Assembly (NCBI RefSeq): GCF_022605725.1
Contig: NC_065550.1
Span: 25,796,262-25,860,261, forward strand
Direction of reading: 5' to 3'
Source: Anthonomus grandis grandis
Taxonomy: Eukaryota > Arthropoda > Insecta > Coleoptera > Curculionidae
DNA length: 64,000 bases
The position numbers and the translations under genes are program-made. The notes under the pieces were generated by a model. That model was not told the origin of the DNA, did not search any database, and saw only the letters and a list, made by a program, of their open reading frames with translations. Positions 31,450-45,200 of the stretch are shown piece after piece; within the stretch, counting starts at the first letter, position 1; the number at the start of each line of letters is the position of its first letter.

Positions 31450-34117
31450 TATATTATTCCATTCCTAAATATTCCTAATCACTACAATAAGTTCCTTTTT
31501 TTCAAATCACTTCCTTTTTAAGAATTGCCAAATAGAGAATAAAACCCTTAAATTCGTATAATTTTTACCATCCAAGAAATTTGGAATTTAAGAGAGATTG
31601 ATAGAAAATTGGAATAATAACAATCCTGTATTTTTTAGGCTATTTTAATAATAGTGTTGATTTAATTTAATAGGCTTTAGTAATCTGAATTTTTATTCTC
31701 AGCGTAATTAATTAATTTAATACATTTATTAAAATTTACTGCCATTTTCATAAAGTCATAATGATTAATCAAAACACGAGCACAACTTTTTCCTTAAAAA
31801 ATAGTGGGTACCTAGTTGATTCAAATATGCCTTTACTAACATATAGATCTGATTCCAATATGACTCTAATATTTAAATTTAAATAAAATATTTAGAATAC
31901 GAACCTGAAAACCACCCATCTCATCAAGTATCAAGTACTCATATAATCAGCAGAGGCCGCCACGTCGCTGCTAGTAAAAATGCACTTGTAAGGCTCTCGA
32001 AATCCGCGAATATTTCAGCAATGGTTTAACTTTTTTTTTAAAAATTTGACTAGCCTTTAGACAAAGGTTTGGTCGATGTCTATAATTATGTTTAAACTTA
32101 ATTTAAAATTTATAATTACTCTTAAATGGCGTTTGAATATCAACAATGTTTGATTAACAAAATTATATATTTCTAGGCATATCCTCAGATTTTCATATAA
32201 TTACAGACATGTGTTGATCCTTTATCCATAAAATAAAAAAAAAATTGAGTCAAAAAGTTTAACGATTTTCAAATTATACCCGGATTTCTAAACCCTTAAA
32301 ATGATATTTTCGCATGGCCGTGATGCGGAGCCTTAAAGACCCACAAGACATAGTTGATGCTTTTGCACTGTTCTTTGGTGAGGCATTTATACAATCAAAT
32401 TTCATTAACCATTCGTCGACGTCTGATAATGTGCCCCACTTTGACATTTCCAACGTTGATGCTTCCCAGATTATTTTGGCTAGTAAAAAACTCAAAAATA
32501 AGTTAATATCTTGTGTAGACGGTGTGCCTAGCTTCTTGGTTAAAGATTGCATTGGTGTCCTGGCTGATCCGCTGACCTTACATTTTCAACTTAATACTGT
32601 CAACAGAACAAATCCCTAAAATTTGGAAGACTGCTAAAATAATACCTATTTTAAAAGCAGGGGACTCTGATCAAATCGTGAACTACAGTCCAATCTCATT
32701 ACTCTGTAACTTCTCAAAAATTTTCGAAATTATCTTGAATCGGTCGCTATTTAGCCACGGAAAAGAACTCATCTCTGTAGACCAGCATGGATTTTTTAGC
32801 GGGCGATCTTGTGTTACTAACTTATCCTGTCTGTCTAGCCACATCTGTGAATCACTTGATCTTAATACTCAAGTCGATGTTATTTATACCGACTTCCAAA
32901 AAGCCTTTGATCAGATAGATCACTATATTTTGCTGCATAAATTAACTCAGTATTGTTTTTCAGGGAGATTATTTAATTAGTCACTCACTTATCATAGGCT
33001 GGCTTTTGTCGATGATTTGAAGCTATATTTAAATGTATATGGTTTGGAGGATTATGTTTTTCTTCAGAACTGTCTAAATACATTGGAGGTATAGTGCGCT
33101 GTTAACAGGTTAGGCTTGATAGATCAAAAACACCCTTAAATTTTAATTACTTTATTAATGATACTATTTTGAGTAGATTAGAACAAATTACTGATCTTGG
33201 TATAACCTTTGACTCTGAATTTACATTCGTTCCACACTTCAACGACATAGTCAAGTCAGCCCTGAGAAGGATTGGATTCATAATTAGAAGTTCTCAGAAT
33301 TTTACTTTGGAATCTACATTAAGACTGCTTTTCTGTTGCTTTGTGAGATCAAAACTGGAGTTTGGCTGCATTATATGGAACCCTCTCTATCAGAATCATG
33401 TTGGTCTCCTTGAATCTGTTCAGCGTAGATTTGCTAAGTTTTTGGCCTTCAGGCAGGATGGCATATATCCGGTAAGAGGGTTTGATCATCGGCAACTATT
33501 GGAACGCTTCAATCTACATCCATTACATCTCAGAAGTATGATCTTCTCTGTAAAATTCCTGCATGGGTTACTGAATGGATTCATTGATAGTCCTGTACTT
33601 CTTTCTGGTGTACATTTCATGGTGCCTAGGCTTAATGCTAGACATCCCCTAACATTCTTTCTGCCAAGGCCTATACATACTAACATCCTGTTGAAATCGC
33701 CACTATATACAATATGCGCTATATTTAATCGGATCTGTCACATGCGCGATATAAATTTCTCTCCGGTTCATGTGATTGTCGATACCTTGGTGGATCATTA
33801 CTCTTGGGATTAAGACCCATGTGTTTAAGTTATAGTTAGTAGGTATATTGCAGTTAATTTAATTTTGTCGAATATGTGATTATCTTGTTAAACTTTTATA
33901 ATTGGTTTTTTATATCATATTAATAGTTATTTATTCTAATTTTTTGGATAACTTTTGAGAATGTGACTTTACTTTACTTTTTTTCTTTTCTTTTCATTCC
34001 TTTAGGTTTGTTTGTGTATGTTTTTTTTAACTATATTTTTCATTGTTTTGCAACTGTTTCCTGTTATTGGGCAAGTTGCCTGTTGGAAATAAAGGCTTAT
34101 TATTATTATTATTATTA

Positions 34118-36215
34118 ACATTAAATTCTCTCAAAACAAGTGAAGTAGTTGTAAATTGGGGTCTCTGATTGACCTTGTAATATATCTGGGCATGTAATGT
34201 TTGCTTTGTGCTTGAACTGTGATTTTTTGTTAGTAGTTAACGGTTAATTTTTAAACTGCCATAGTGCTTTATAACAATTTTATGTTCGATTGTTGCAATG
34301 TTTACTTTAGAATAAGTTAGCAATTATATACAAGGAAATAGAGATGATACTACCCCAAGAAATATAGTAATATTGCTTCAAGAAAGCTTTAGAATAGGTT
34401 AGAACCGTATGCAATAGGAAAATAAAGAATATACTACTGAAGACTTAAGATATGGCCATAAACAAGATATTGAGGATTTATTTAAAGATATAAAATAGAT
34501 GTCTTAAAAACACTTTCAATCCTGTGATAATTAATCTAACTCAAACTAACAATTTTGAGAGTGGTTTAACACATACCAGACCCAATCAACAAAACAAAAA
34601 TTAATTAATAATTGATAACTTTATACATTAAAACGGCAGTTACTAAAAAACTACAATACAGACCATTTATAAAAATCTCATAAAAGTTGTGATTTGTTCA
34701 TTTAAAAAAGTTTAAAGTAATCCAAAAATTTATCATAAGTCTAGAAGATAGCCATCAAACTGACTTTTTTCTGCAGAAATCCATAATTTAAGAATGATAT
34801 ATATTCATTCACACAGCTTTCATGTATATCCATAAAAGTCAAACTAAATTAACTGAAATCAACTAATTGAAAGACTACTAAATGGCGAGAACATAAAACA
34901 TAAATTTCAAATTTATTACTTGGCTTTGACCTAACATTTACAACATTTAACCAAAGCAAATTAAGGACATAAACTTATTGAAGAGAAGAATTAAATCATT
35001 TATATATCAGTACTATTATGTGGCCAAATTTGAAACTATTCTAAACTAGACTAACAAGAAGATGTAATACTAAGAAAAAATGGGACTTTAATAAATATTA
35101 TATAAAAGTAATCTTAATATAGTGTTTGCATACCTGGGTGCTATCAAGAAATTTGTGTTTTTTTTATGTACAGCAGGAGACAAATTATGTTACAATTGAA
35201 GGATAATGAATGTGGAAGAAACACATGGTGTAGTGTATTCCTCTCTCTAACAAAAAATTGATGTTATTTATGATTTATGGTAAATTAATCAACAACTTTA
35301 ATATATTGTTTTACTATACTTTACTATTGTTTTAGAGGTTTTATGTGCCTCATTTTATCATTTTATGTGTTTGGTTGCAACAATTAAAAAGCTTCCCAAA
35401 CTATAAATATAGCATTGGTCAAATTAATACACTTCTTTGTAGTAGTACTATAGTTCTTAATGTTAATTAAAAAAAGCAGTAGTAATATACCCTTCCATCT
35501 GCTTTTAAAATCATAAGTTTATCCAATCAAATAAAACCATTTACAAAGCAGATAGGTATGACATATTTACACAAGATATGCCTTATTTTAACGTGAAAAA
35601 ATGCTTGATAAAAGGATACTATATGAGATTCTATTAGGTCCAAATCTGGAGGCTCTGCTGGCACACTGCTAAAATCCATAGATTCATTCTCCATTCTTCA
35701 AGAGTTTAACTAAAGACAAATATTTTCGAAGATCAGTAAGTTCATTTGAATCTACTACTTTATGTCAACAAAGTTAATAAATGGCAAATCTGAGTAGATT
35801 AAAATGTAAATAATTCTATTTTACGTTGGGAAAAGCGGGAATCCGTTCATAGTTTCAAAAACATAAACAAGACAATTTATCTATTAACCTCAAAATATAG
35901 AATGACATATCGAAATAAAAACACGTGACATCGTTGCCAGTTTGTCCTTGGATTCAATCCTTTCATAGGCCACCCGCTAAACTCACGTAACTTTAATGAT
36001 TACGTAAGTTCTTCCACAACGCCATAATCACGATATCGCCACGCCCATTTTAAAGATAGGTTATATTTTGTTATTTTTAGATTTTGGGGGACTAGAAGCT
36101 AGAGGATAAAAATAAAAATTTTGATAATTAAATGTTCTATTTCCAGCGCACAAGTGGCCATGCATATTAATAGGGCCGTAAATACAATAATCCGGGTCAC
36201 AAACTTTTAACAAAA
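34118..36215. other. Intergenic region upstream of ALG12
   Basis: This is AT-rich sequence between the LINE tail and the ALG12 start codon. No reading frame, inverted repeat or LINE motif is supported. The less AT-rich last 280 bp (35930-36215) are the likely ALG12 promoter and 5' UTR, judged by position only. Confidence 0.35.
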
Positions 36216-39200
36216 ATGTCTCAAATCATGTTGATTATTGCCGCGGCACATCTGGTTTATTGTCCATTCACAAAAGTTGAGGAGAGTTTTAACTTACAGG
36301 CTATACATGACATACTTTATCATAAGTGGAACCTCTCTCAGGTAAGAGATTTACATCATAATTCGTTTGAATCACATGCACAGAATATCTTCGAAAACCT
36401 ACTTTAATTATTTATTCTGTTGCAAATCAGACTTGTTCACTCTCTATGCTCTGTTTGTATTTAAAAAATGCCCTGTTGTTAAAAAATGTTTTTTTGTTAA
36501 ATAATATATGAGATAGCCTTCATAAACATTCAATTATATAAAAGTAATTACACTATTATCTGAAGGCAACAGTATAAAAACATCTAAAATAATAATAGAA
36601 TAAAACTGTAAAATATACACAAACAAAACTTAATATAGGATTTCAAATTTAGACCGATTACTGTATACTGACCCTAAAAGCTTTTGGTATCACCTCAACA
36701 GTAGGAAGGCAGTAAATAAAATTCCAAATTCAATGTATTATGGTGATAATGAATTTCCTGGTTGCGAACAGATAGCGGAGGGTTTTGCCCAGTTTTTTTC
36801 AACTGTCTACAATACTAATATAAATAAAAATAACAATTATTATATGGGTCAACAGGTGGGAGAAAATATGACAATTACTAATCCCCAAATGTCTGTTGAT
36901 TTAATTTTTGATAACATTTTAAAATTAAAGGCCAAAGTTAGTTCAGGTCCTGATGGGATACCAAAATATTTTTTACAAAAATGTGTCTGTACTGTTTCTC
37001 GCTCTCTATTCTTCCTTTTTCAGAAATCCCTTGGCTCAGCACTCTTTTCTTCATTATAGTAAGCATAGTTTTGTGGTACCAATATTTAAATCAGATGATA
37101 ATGACCAAATAGGCAACTATAGGGCCGTTTGCATCCAGTCAGCCATTCCAAAACTGTTGGACAGTTTTATCTACGACCAAATTTATTTCTATTGCAAGGA
37201 GCTGTTGCTTAATCAGTAGCATGGGTTTAGTTCGGGCAGATCTATGATCACTAACTTGTTGATCTATCAGCAGGATCTGTTGGATGCCTTGGAGAGGGGA
37301 TGTCAGATGGATGTGATTTATACAGACTTTTCCAAGGCTTTTGATAGAGTCGATCACAGAATCTTGCAGAAGAAACTTAGAGTGTTTAGTTTCTCCAATC
37401 ATATAGTTGCCTGGTTCACAAGCTTCTTGTCAGGCCCGACTCAGCAGGTTAGATTGGGTAGTGCTAGATCCAGCAATATCAATGTATGTTCTGGTGTACC
37501 CTAGGGTGGACACTGCTCACCATTGCTCTTTAACATTTTTATTAATGATATAGCTATGTGTTTTGAAAATAGTGCCTTTTTATTGTTTGCAGATGACCTG
37601 AAATTTTATAGAGTAATCCAGACTCCCAAAGACCAAATTTTGTTATAGAATGACCTGAATAGGCTAAATACTTGGTGTTTCAACAATATCTTATTCTTAA
37701 ACATAAAGAAATGTAATTATATTAGTATTCACAAAAGAAGTAAAAAAGTTGTAACATGATACAATATAGAGGGAAGCTCTGTTCACTATTCTGATATAAT
37801 CAAGGATCTTGGCATTTATTTTGACAATCATTTAAATTTTAATATACACATAAATAATATAGTGGTTAGGTCCTCCAGGGTTCTGGGTTTTGTTTTGCGT
37901 CACTGTAGAGAGCTATCAGTCGAGACCTGTAAGAGAGTGTATGTGTCTTTGGTGGTTTCTTTATTGGAGTATGGCTCAATGATATGGTCCCCCTATTACA
38001 TGAACAGCTGTCTGGCCCTTGAAAGGATTCAGAATAAGTTTTTAAGATTTTGTCTATTTAAATTAAATTTTGAAATACCGAACGATCATGTTTATGATGA
38101 TGCACGGGAAGTGCTGGCTATGACAACATTGAGAGAAAGACGTATTCATGGTGATTTAACCTTTGTATTTAAGCTTCTTAATGGTCTGATTGTATGCCCC
38201 GACCTTCTTGGATTAGCTTCGGTGTCCCCTCAAGACTCTTGAGATGAAACCGACTATTTGCTTTGCCTTTTCACAGTACCAACTATGCCACTCCACAGAA
38301 TAAACGATCTCGCTAGCCCTTTTTACCGAACCGGTTTTTCGTTCAGGCTCCTCCTATTTACCCCCATTCTAACGGGTACAACTGTCATCGCCCACGTGGG
38401 ATATCGGGTCATAATTAGTGTATTAGTAAGAGCGTTAGTGTGTATATTTGCGATATTTTGTAATTTGCCGTTTTTTATTTAATTTTTGTTAAGTAGGTAT
38501 TACACATTACCTTGTTTTGGAGTTTAACTCTGTGCTCTGTGACTTTGTTTTTTCTTTCATTTGTGTTGTGCTAAAAACTTAAAAAAAAACACTAAAATGC
38601 CAACTTTTTGTGCGTATAGGGGTTGTTTTGCCAAAAGCGTCGCTGGAAAAAGTTTATTTATGTTTTACCTATCTATTATTGATTTATAATACTTTAGTAA
38701 CGGAATATGATATGGTAGCAATAATACCTGCTATCACACCTAGGGCATTATAAGCGGGCATTATGATAATGCCCGGAAATTTTATTGCTTATCCAATTTT
38801 ATTTCTCTCATAATAAAAAATAAACATCCATTTAAAGATTACAAATAGGGGAAATTTAAAGCAAAAGCTAACAAAAGCTAAAATTTAATTTAAAAATACC
38901 TACCTATGTACATATGTATTTGTATATTGTTAACATATTAACATCACACAAATAGCAAACTTTTTCTCAGCTAGTGCCTTACTAAAGGCAAATATTATTT
39001 ACCATTATCATAAAACAACTAACACAAAAATTCCATTCCAAAACAAATTAAAAGTATACTAATCTACACCTCTATCGTGTATCAAAACAGTCAAATAACA
39101 ATTTTTATAAAAATAATAATTATTATAATTATTCTAAAAAGCAAGGACCAATATAAGCCTTAACAAAAAAAAATCCTATTGGAAATATAACTAAATTTTG

Positions 39201-42200
39201 TAGTTTGCTCCCGTATTATATGAATATAACCATTTTGATTTTAAAAATAAAAGCACTTCGTTCGGTGTATGCGTTTACTATAACTTCACGAGATCTCTCA
39301 GTGTATTTGCGCCGGGTGCATCTGGCAGTTGGGCTTATAAAAAACTGGTTCACGGATATCAAAGGAGCCGACGCAAGCCTTCGCTTCTGTGAGATCGTTT
39401 ATTCTGTGGCCACTCACTCCCCTATCGAAAGAACCTTAAATATTATCAACCATGAGGATATTGAAGTTGTGGGCATGGTCTTGTCTAGTTTTAGGAATCA
39501 AATTAGAGAGATTGTATAAACTCTTCTGTTGATTTTACGTTGGTTTGCCTGTAAAAACATATTTGTATTTTAGCTATTTTAAGTTATGGTTAGGTGTAAT
39601 TATTGAACTTTGTAATATTGTTTTTTTTGTAATGGGGTTGATCCCGTCTATTAAATAAATAAATCAATAAATATAAACTACAGTCTATTCTATTCTATAT
39701 CTAACACACTATATTTCTTCTTGCAAACTTGCAGTGAGTCTCCAAAATGATCAAGTGTTGGATTTCTATTCCAAACAATTAATGATTTTATTAATCGCAT
39801 ATTAGAGCCATGCATTTTTTTCTAGATGATGGTGATTGTAATTTCACTTGAATGTCAAATCTCATGTCGAAATATTTCACAAATCTATTTTGAATGGATT
39901 CCAACTTACAGAGAGATTTGGTCAGAAATGACTTCAAGATCCCTCATAGTCCCTCCATCAATAGCAACTTGATGCCATCTATGCAATAGCATAGGCTAAC
40001 GAGAGATTTGTCTCACTCCCTGTATAAAAGCTTATAAAGTTGTACCTATTTGTTAACATTTAGATATTAATGGTTATTGTGTATCCATTCTACAAATATT
40101 ACAATTTGACTGTAAAGATATAACATTTTCTCACCTTATTATTATGAAAAGTTTTACATCATCTGTGAATATTAGGCTACTATAAAAGAGTATAATATAT
40201 AAAGTTTTGCTGAAATCATTAATAAAAAGGTTAAAGAACAAAGGCAAAAGATCAAGGTTGGTCACTCCAGATGTTACCTCTTTCATTTTTGGACCAAATC
40301 ATCCAGTCAGAAAATTTTTCAGCCGAATTAACAGGGTTTCAAAGAGTCAAGCAGATCTTAAGATTATCAATTAATGATTTCTTCAATAATATAAATAATA
40401 CTTGACTAATAGTACTTATCAAATTCTATACTAACAATTTTAGAACAAGTAATAATAATTCTGAACCACTGCTAGATTTTTTCAATGAAAGATTTTTATC
40501 CAAAATACCTATTAACATAAGATGGTTAACTCTCAACTCACAGTTAAGTTCGCAGTTGTAATTAGCTGTTACAATATCACTATTCTCTGGCAAATACACT
40601 GTATAGAAAAAGTCCACAAAGGAATCAACCAGTCTTTGGCCATCATCTACAATTTTTATCTTCAAAAAAGATCCTGGCCAATAAGTTGTTATGATTTTCA
40701 TTAATATACTTCCAAACATTTTGTGGATTTAAATAGATATCTCTATCAATCTAGTCTCTTATATAAAGGTATCAGTTCAGAAAGCTTTGCATAATCAACA
40801 CTAGACCTAAACTGCATATAGAGTTTATGGGCAGCCCTTTTCCATATAATGCTCATGCTTCTAAACTCAACACTAAAATATCAATGACAGCTTGAGCCTT
40901 TAAAGCATTTTACAGGTACAACATTTGATATTCCAAAGTTTAATACCTCATAAAAGTGTTCAAAGGTTTTATTTATATTTAGTTGGCCCAGAACAGTGTC
41001 CCAATTGAACGGTGTCAAATAGTTGCTAAAACCCAAATAGTTAGTATTCCTAAAATCATGCCATTCTTCCTTTTACAGAGTTTTAGGATGATTAATAGAT
41101 ATTTCACAAAGTAAGCAAGAAAATCTCTTAAATTGCTAAACGCTAATTGCTAAATCTAAAACTACATTACATGAATTAGGACTAGAATTAACGTGAGATA
41201 TATCTAAACACTTATTAGTATCTGTCAAGTACTTTGCTTACTAATTATGTGGACATTTCATTAGATTTAATCCATTTTCTCAAGGGTAGATTATATTCAC
41301 CAAATATTAACATTTTGGCTGATGTGTAGTTAGACCAAAGGTCCTCAATTGTGTCACAAGGTATTCTCTGAACCATCTAGAATATACAACCCACCTATGA
41401 CCATTTTTGAAAACCCATGTTTTAAAAAAATATATTCATTTATTTATTTGTTAAAAAAATCCATTTACATTGTAATTATAGAAATATATAATAAATTACA
41501 TTTAAGTTTAGTGAAAAGTATTACACTTTGTGTCACTCAAAATCACAGTAAGCAATAAGTACATTTAACACAAAATACAGGACCATGATTAAAGAAAGGA
41601 CAATTTACGAAATCTGGTTTTAGTTTTTGCTTAGAAGTACTAAATTTAGAATCAAACAAATTTATTTGTCCTAGCAGACCACTAGCTCTGCAAAGCAATC
41701 GTGTAGTTGGTTCATTCATGCCGTAGTCAGTGTGGTGAAATGGTATTTCAAAAGTTTCAGATTGTCTGATATTTCGAGAAGGAATTCTAAGTTTAAAAAG
41801 TGACAAAAACTGAGGAGTCTCCATAGAAGCCATTTATCACTTGACTCTAGTGTAGGCAAATTCAGACTATCCCTCACCCACTAATATATTTGTCCTTGCG
41901 ACATCCACTTCTAATTGCAGCAATTTTCAAGAGTTTATTCTGGACTTTTTCAAGCTGTTCAATATACCAATTGCAAGATGGGGCCCAAACAATTAACCCA
42001 TACTTCAAAATTGGTATAACAAGAGAGCAATAAAGTATTCTGAAAGTAAACATAGACAATTGACCTCTGAATGAAACCACGCACCTTCATTGCCTTATTT
42101 ATTACTTGATTGATTTTTGAATCCATTCAGATTTTAAGTTTGAAACTTTTGTCTTAGAGCCTTTTGGAAGATTATTTATTGAGAAAATAAAATTTATAGG

Positions 42201-45200
42201 TTTTCTCTGTCTTGAAAAAGTAATTTTATGGCATTTATTAATATTAGGTGACATTTTGTTAAAATCATACCAATTAAAAATTTATTGCAAATCCTCGTTT
42301 AGAAGAGCAGCATCATGAAAAGACTCGATACCTTTAAAAAGTTTGACATCATCCGCAAGCATCAGGGTACTGGAATTTTTAAAATTTTTCGTTAAATCAA
42401 TTAACAAGAGGCAAAACAAAACGACGATACCACTCAAATACGATTTAATTTAAGTATTAGGCTTTTTAAATTATTTTCATAAATTCTTCTACTATTAGCA
42501 CCAACATTATTGATAAAAATTCTCTGTACTCTTATATCATCAAAAAATTTTAGTATGACCATCTGGAGTTTCCGGGAGTTGTTCCCAGGACATTTTTGGG
42601 TCCACTCTTTATCTCCTTCATTTCTTCACCATTAGTATTTCTATTACAAATACTTAATTTGAATAAATTTTGGGCTCAATACATAGGTAAGTGTTCAATA
42701 AAAAATCAACATTCATTTAAGTAATATTAATTTTCATTTCAGTAAGAGCTACATTAGCCTGTACTGTTATACTAAGCTTTAAAAGACTGAGCAATACTTT
42801 AGAAAAACAATTTGGTTCAAGATGGTTGCAGTGGTTTATGGCAATTACTGTTACACAAAGTCATTTTATGTTTTACTTGAGCCGACCTTTACCCAATATA
42901 ATGGTGATGCCTTTGGGTAAGTTTTGCTTTCAAAAATATTCATAAATGTATCTCTTGGTTTTTAGTGCTATTGGCATTAGATGCATGGCTAAAAAATGAG
43001 AAAAAAATATTCATATTATGTTCTGGGGCATCAATTATAATATTCAGATCAGAATTAGCATTATTTTTTGGTATTCTTCTACTGTATGACTTATTCTATA
43101 AGAGAATTGATATCAAAGAGTAAGTAAGTGCTTTATATGACAGAGAAAAATCGGTTTCTTAAAACACTATTTATTTTTCAGATTAGTTCAAATAGCAATT
43201 CCAGGAGGTTTAATTCTGTTAACATTAACAGTAATTGTAGATTCCATTTTTTGGGGTCGATTACTATGGCCAGAGGGAGAAGTATTATGGTATAACACCA
43301 TTTTAAATAAGAGTTCCAATTGGGGAGTATCCTTTAAAATATTTTAAACTGTTTTTAGCACATTAAACTAATTAAAATTCCTTAACTGTTTCTATAAAGA
43401 CTTCGCCATTTTTATGGTACTTTTACTCGGCAATACCTAGAGGTCTTGCAGCATCAGTGTTCCTAGTTCCGGTGGGCTGTATTTTGGACCAAAGAGTGAG
43501 AAAACTGGTCGGAGTATCCTTGTCTTTTGTGCTTTTATACTCTTTTTTACCCCATAAAGAGTTAAGATTCATTATTTATGTATTTCCATTTTTAAATGTG
43601 GCAGCTGCATCAGCTTGTCATCGAATGTAAGTTTACTGTTATGGTACCTTTAAGTTATGGTCTTTTTCTACATATTTTTTCAGATGGGAGAATAAGGACA
43701 AATCTCCCATATACAATCTTTTATCGATGGGTGTTGCGGGTCATTTGGCAGTAAATGTTATGTTCACTCTGTTTTTGCTAAGTGTTTCTGGTACCAACTA
43801 TCCAGGAGGTACCGCAATTTCTCACCTTCATAGACTGGCAAGGAATGAACCGCATGTTCATGTTCACATTGCTAATTTGGCTGCCCAAACTGGAATATCG
43901 CGATTTGCACAGTTAAATTCATCTTGGATGTAAGTAAACAGTTCAGTCAGTTCAAATTCAATGAATTTATCATTTTGGACCATTAAGTTATCAATAGATG
44001 CCAGCATATAGAAATCCCTGTTTTTATCCTATAAATAATCTTGACTACAATAATATGATCTATTGGTAACTTTTGTCTGAATTAAAAAACATGTTTCTAT
44101 AGCCCCATATATTTGCCTTGTAGATATGACAAATCTGAAAACATAAAAACGACTGACCTACAAATTTTTAAGTTCACTCACCTAATAGAAGAAGGAAAAA
44201 GTAAATTTGCCTCTAATCTAAAAGTTCTCGCTGCCACTCATGATATCATAGACACAATTGAATCGTTTCATCAAATTTCGTTTAATTATTTAACGATACC
44301 CCCTGTTAAAATCAAAATGAAACCTGTTTTGTACTTATTAAGAAGAAGGGAAAATTTTAAAGATATTTTAGAGATGCGTGGGGACGATTTAGATGCTATA
44401 GAAAATCCTTTACCAATGAGTCTTGAAGATAGTGAGCATATTGAGGAATCTTCAAATGATCCTATAAAGGAATCAAATGAATTGTTTGAAGAGTCTAGTA
44501 GTAAAATGGTTTCTGCATCAAAAGAAGCAGATGAAAAGGGGACAAGTGAGGAGGAGTTTGCAATAAAACCGTCTGCATTTATAGAAACAAACGATAAACC
44601 GGTAGAGCCTACAAGTTTACCAGAAAAAGATCAAAAGGGAAAACTGAGAAAGCAACAAAAACCGAACGAAAACATGTCCGACGTTCAAAAAACTGTAAGA
44701 AAAAGTGAATTTGATACTGTAGAAACAAATATTCCATCTGAGGAGCTTAAATTGGATTCGAAATCCAGGATTTTGCGAAAAAGAGATTATCTTAGCAAAG
44801 AGGAGGAATCAAGCAATGATAAAGAAAAACCTTCTAAGAGGTATTTAAACGTTGAAAAACCAGAAAAAGTCTTGAAAAAACCTTTTATACCCCTTAATAA
44901 AAAGAAACCGACAGAATCAGAGGAAAAAACTCACTCTGCTCCTATAGTGCCAAAGAAACCGAAACCCCTACTTAAACTAAAAAATAAATCTGAAGCAACT
45001 GATAAAATAATAATAGATAATAAAAAGTCTATTCCAGAAACAAGTCAAACTGAAAACGAAATAAGCAAATTACATGTAAAACAAAACATAAAGAAAATTA
45101 TTCAAAAATACAAACGAAAGAAAGTCACAGAAGACGAACGACCAACAGTAACTGTCGAGGAAAAACATGCAGACAATAAACCGGCAGACCTGCAAGATGA

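Larger units (their letters stand above)
28179..32332 (+). mobile_element. 4.15 kb TTAA-flanked DNA transposon inserted in the LINE
   Basis: The element starts GGCTCCGC at 28179 and ends GCGGAGCC at 32332, a perfect 8 bp terminal inverted repeat. TTAA occurs directly on both sides (28175-28178 and 32333-32336). Taking out the element and one TTAA restores the LINE reading frame, so both borders are fixed by the sequence. TTAA duplications are known for piggyBac and Kolobok. The encoded protein is not piggyBac-like but has a Mutator/Kolobok-like transposase C-terminus and a YqaJ nuclease. A 457 bp MITE lies inside its 3' half. Confidence 0.82.
26941..34117 (+). mobile_element. Jockey/I-type LINE split by a TTAA element
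   Basis: The left part, 26941-28178, is an apurinic endonuclease domain: I-C-I-T-K-T-W-L (usual T-E-T-W), V-I-I-V-G-D-F-K, D-L-V-L-F and D-L-H-H-P (usual S-D-H). A linker follows. The right part, 32333-34117, resumes in frame with D-P-Q-D-I-V-D-A-F. It contains the reverse-transcriptase start, V-I-Y-T-D-F-Q-K-A-F-D and F-V-D-D-L-K-L-Y, and ends in a (TTA)7 tail at 34097-34117. The palm between A-F-D and F-V-D-D is deleted and several frameshifts occur, so the copy is dead. It lies divergently, right upstream of FIRRM. Confidence 0.8.

Noticed and set aside
28179..32332. piggyBac assignment from TTAA duplication
   Set aside because: The encoded remnants lack piggyBac DDD blocks and instead match Mutator/Kolobok-like transposase and YqaJ.
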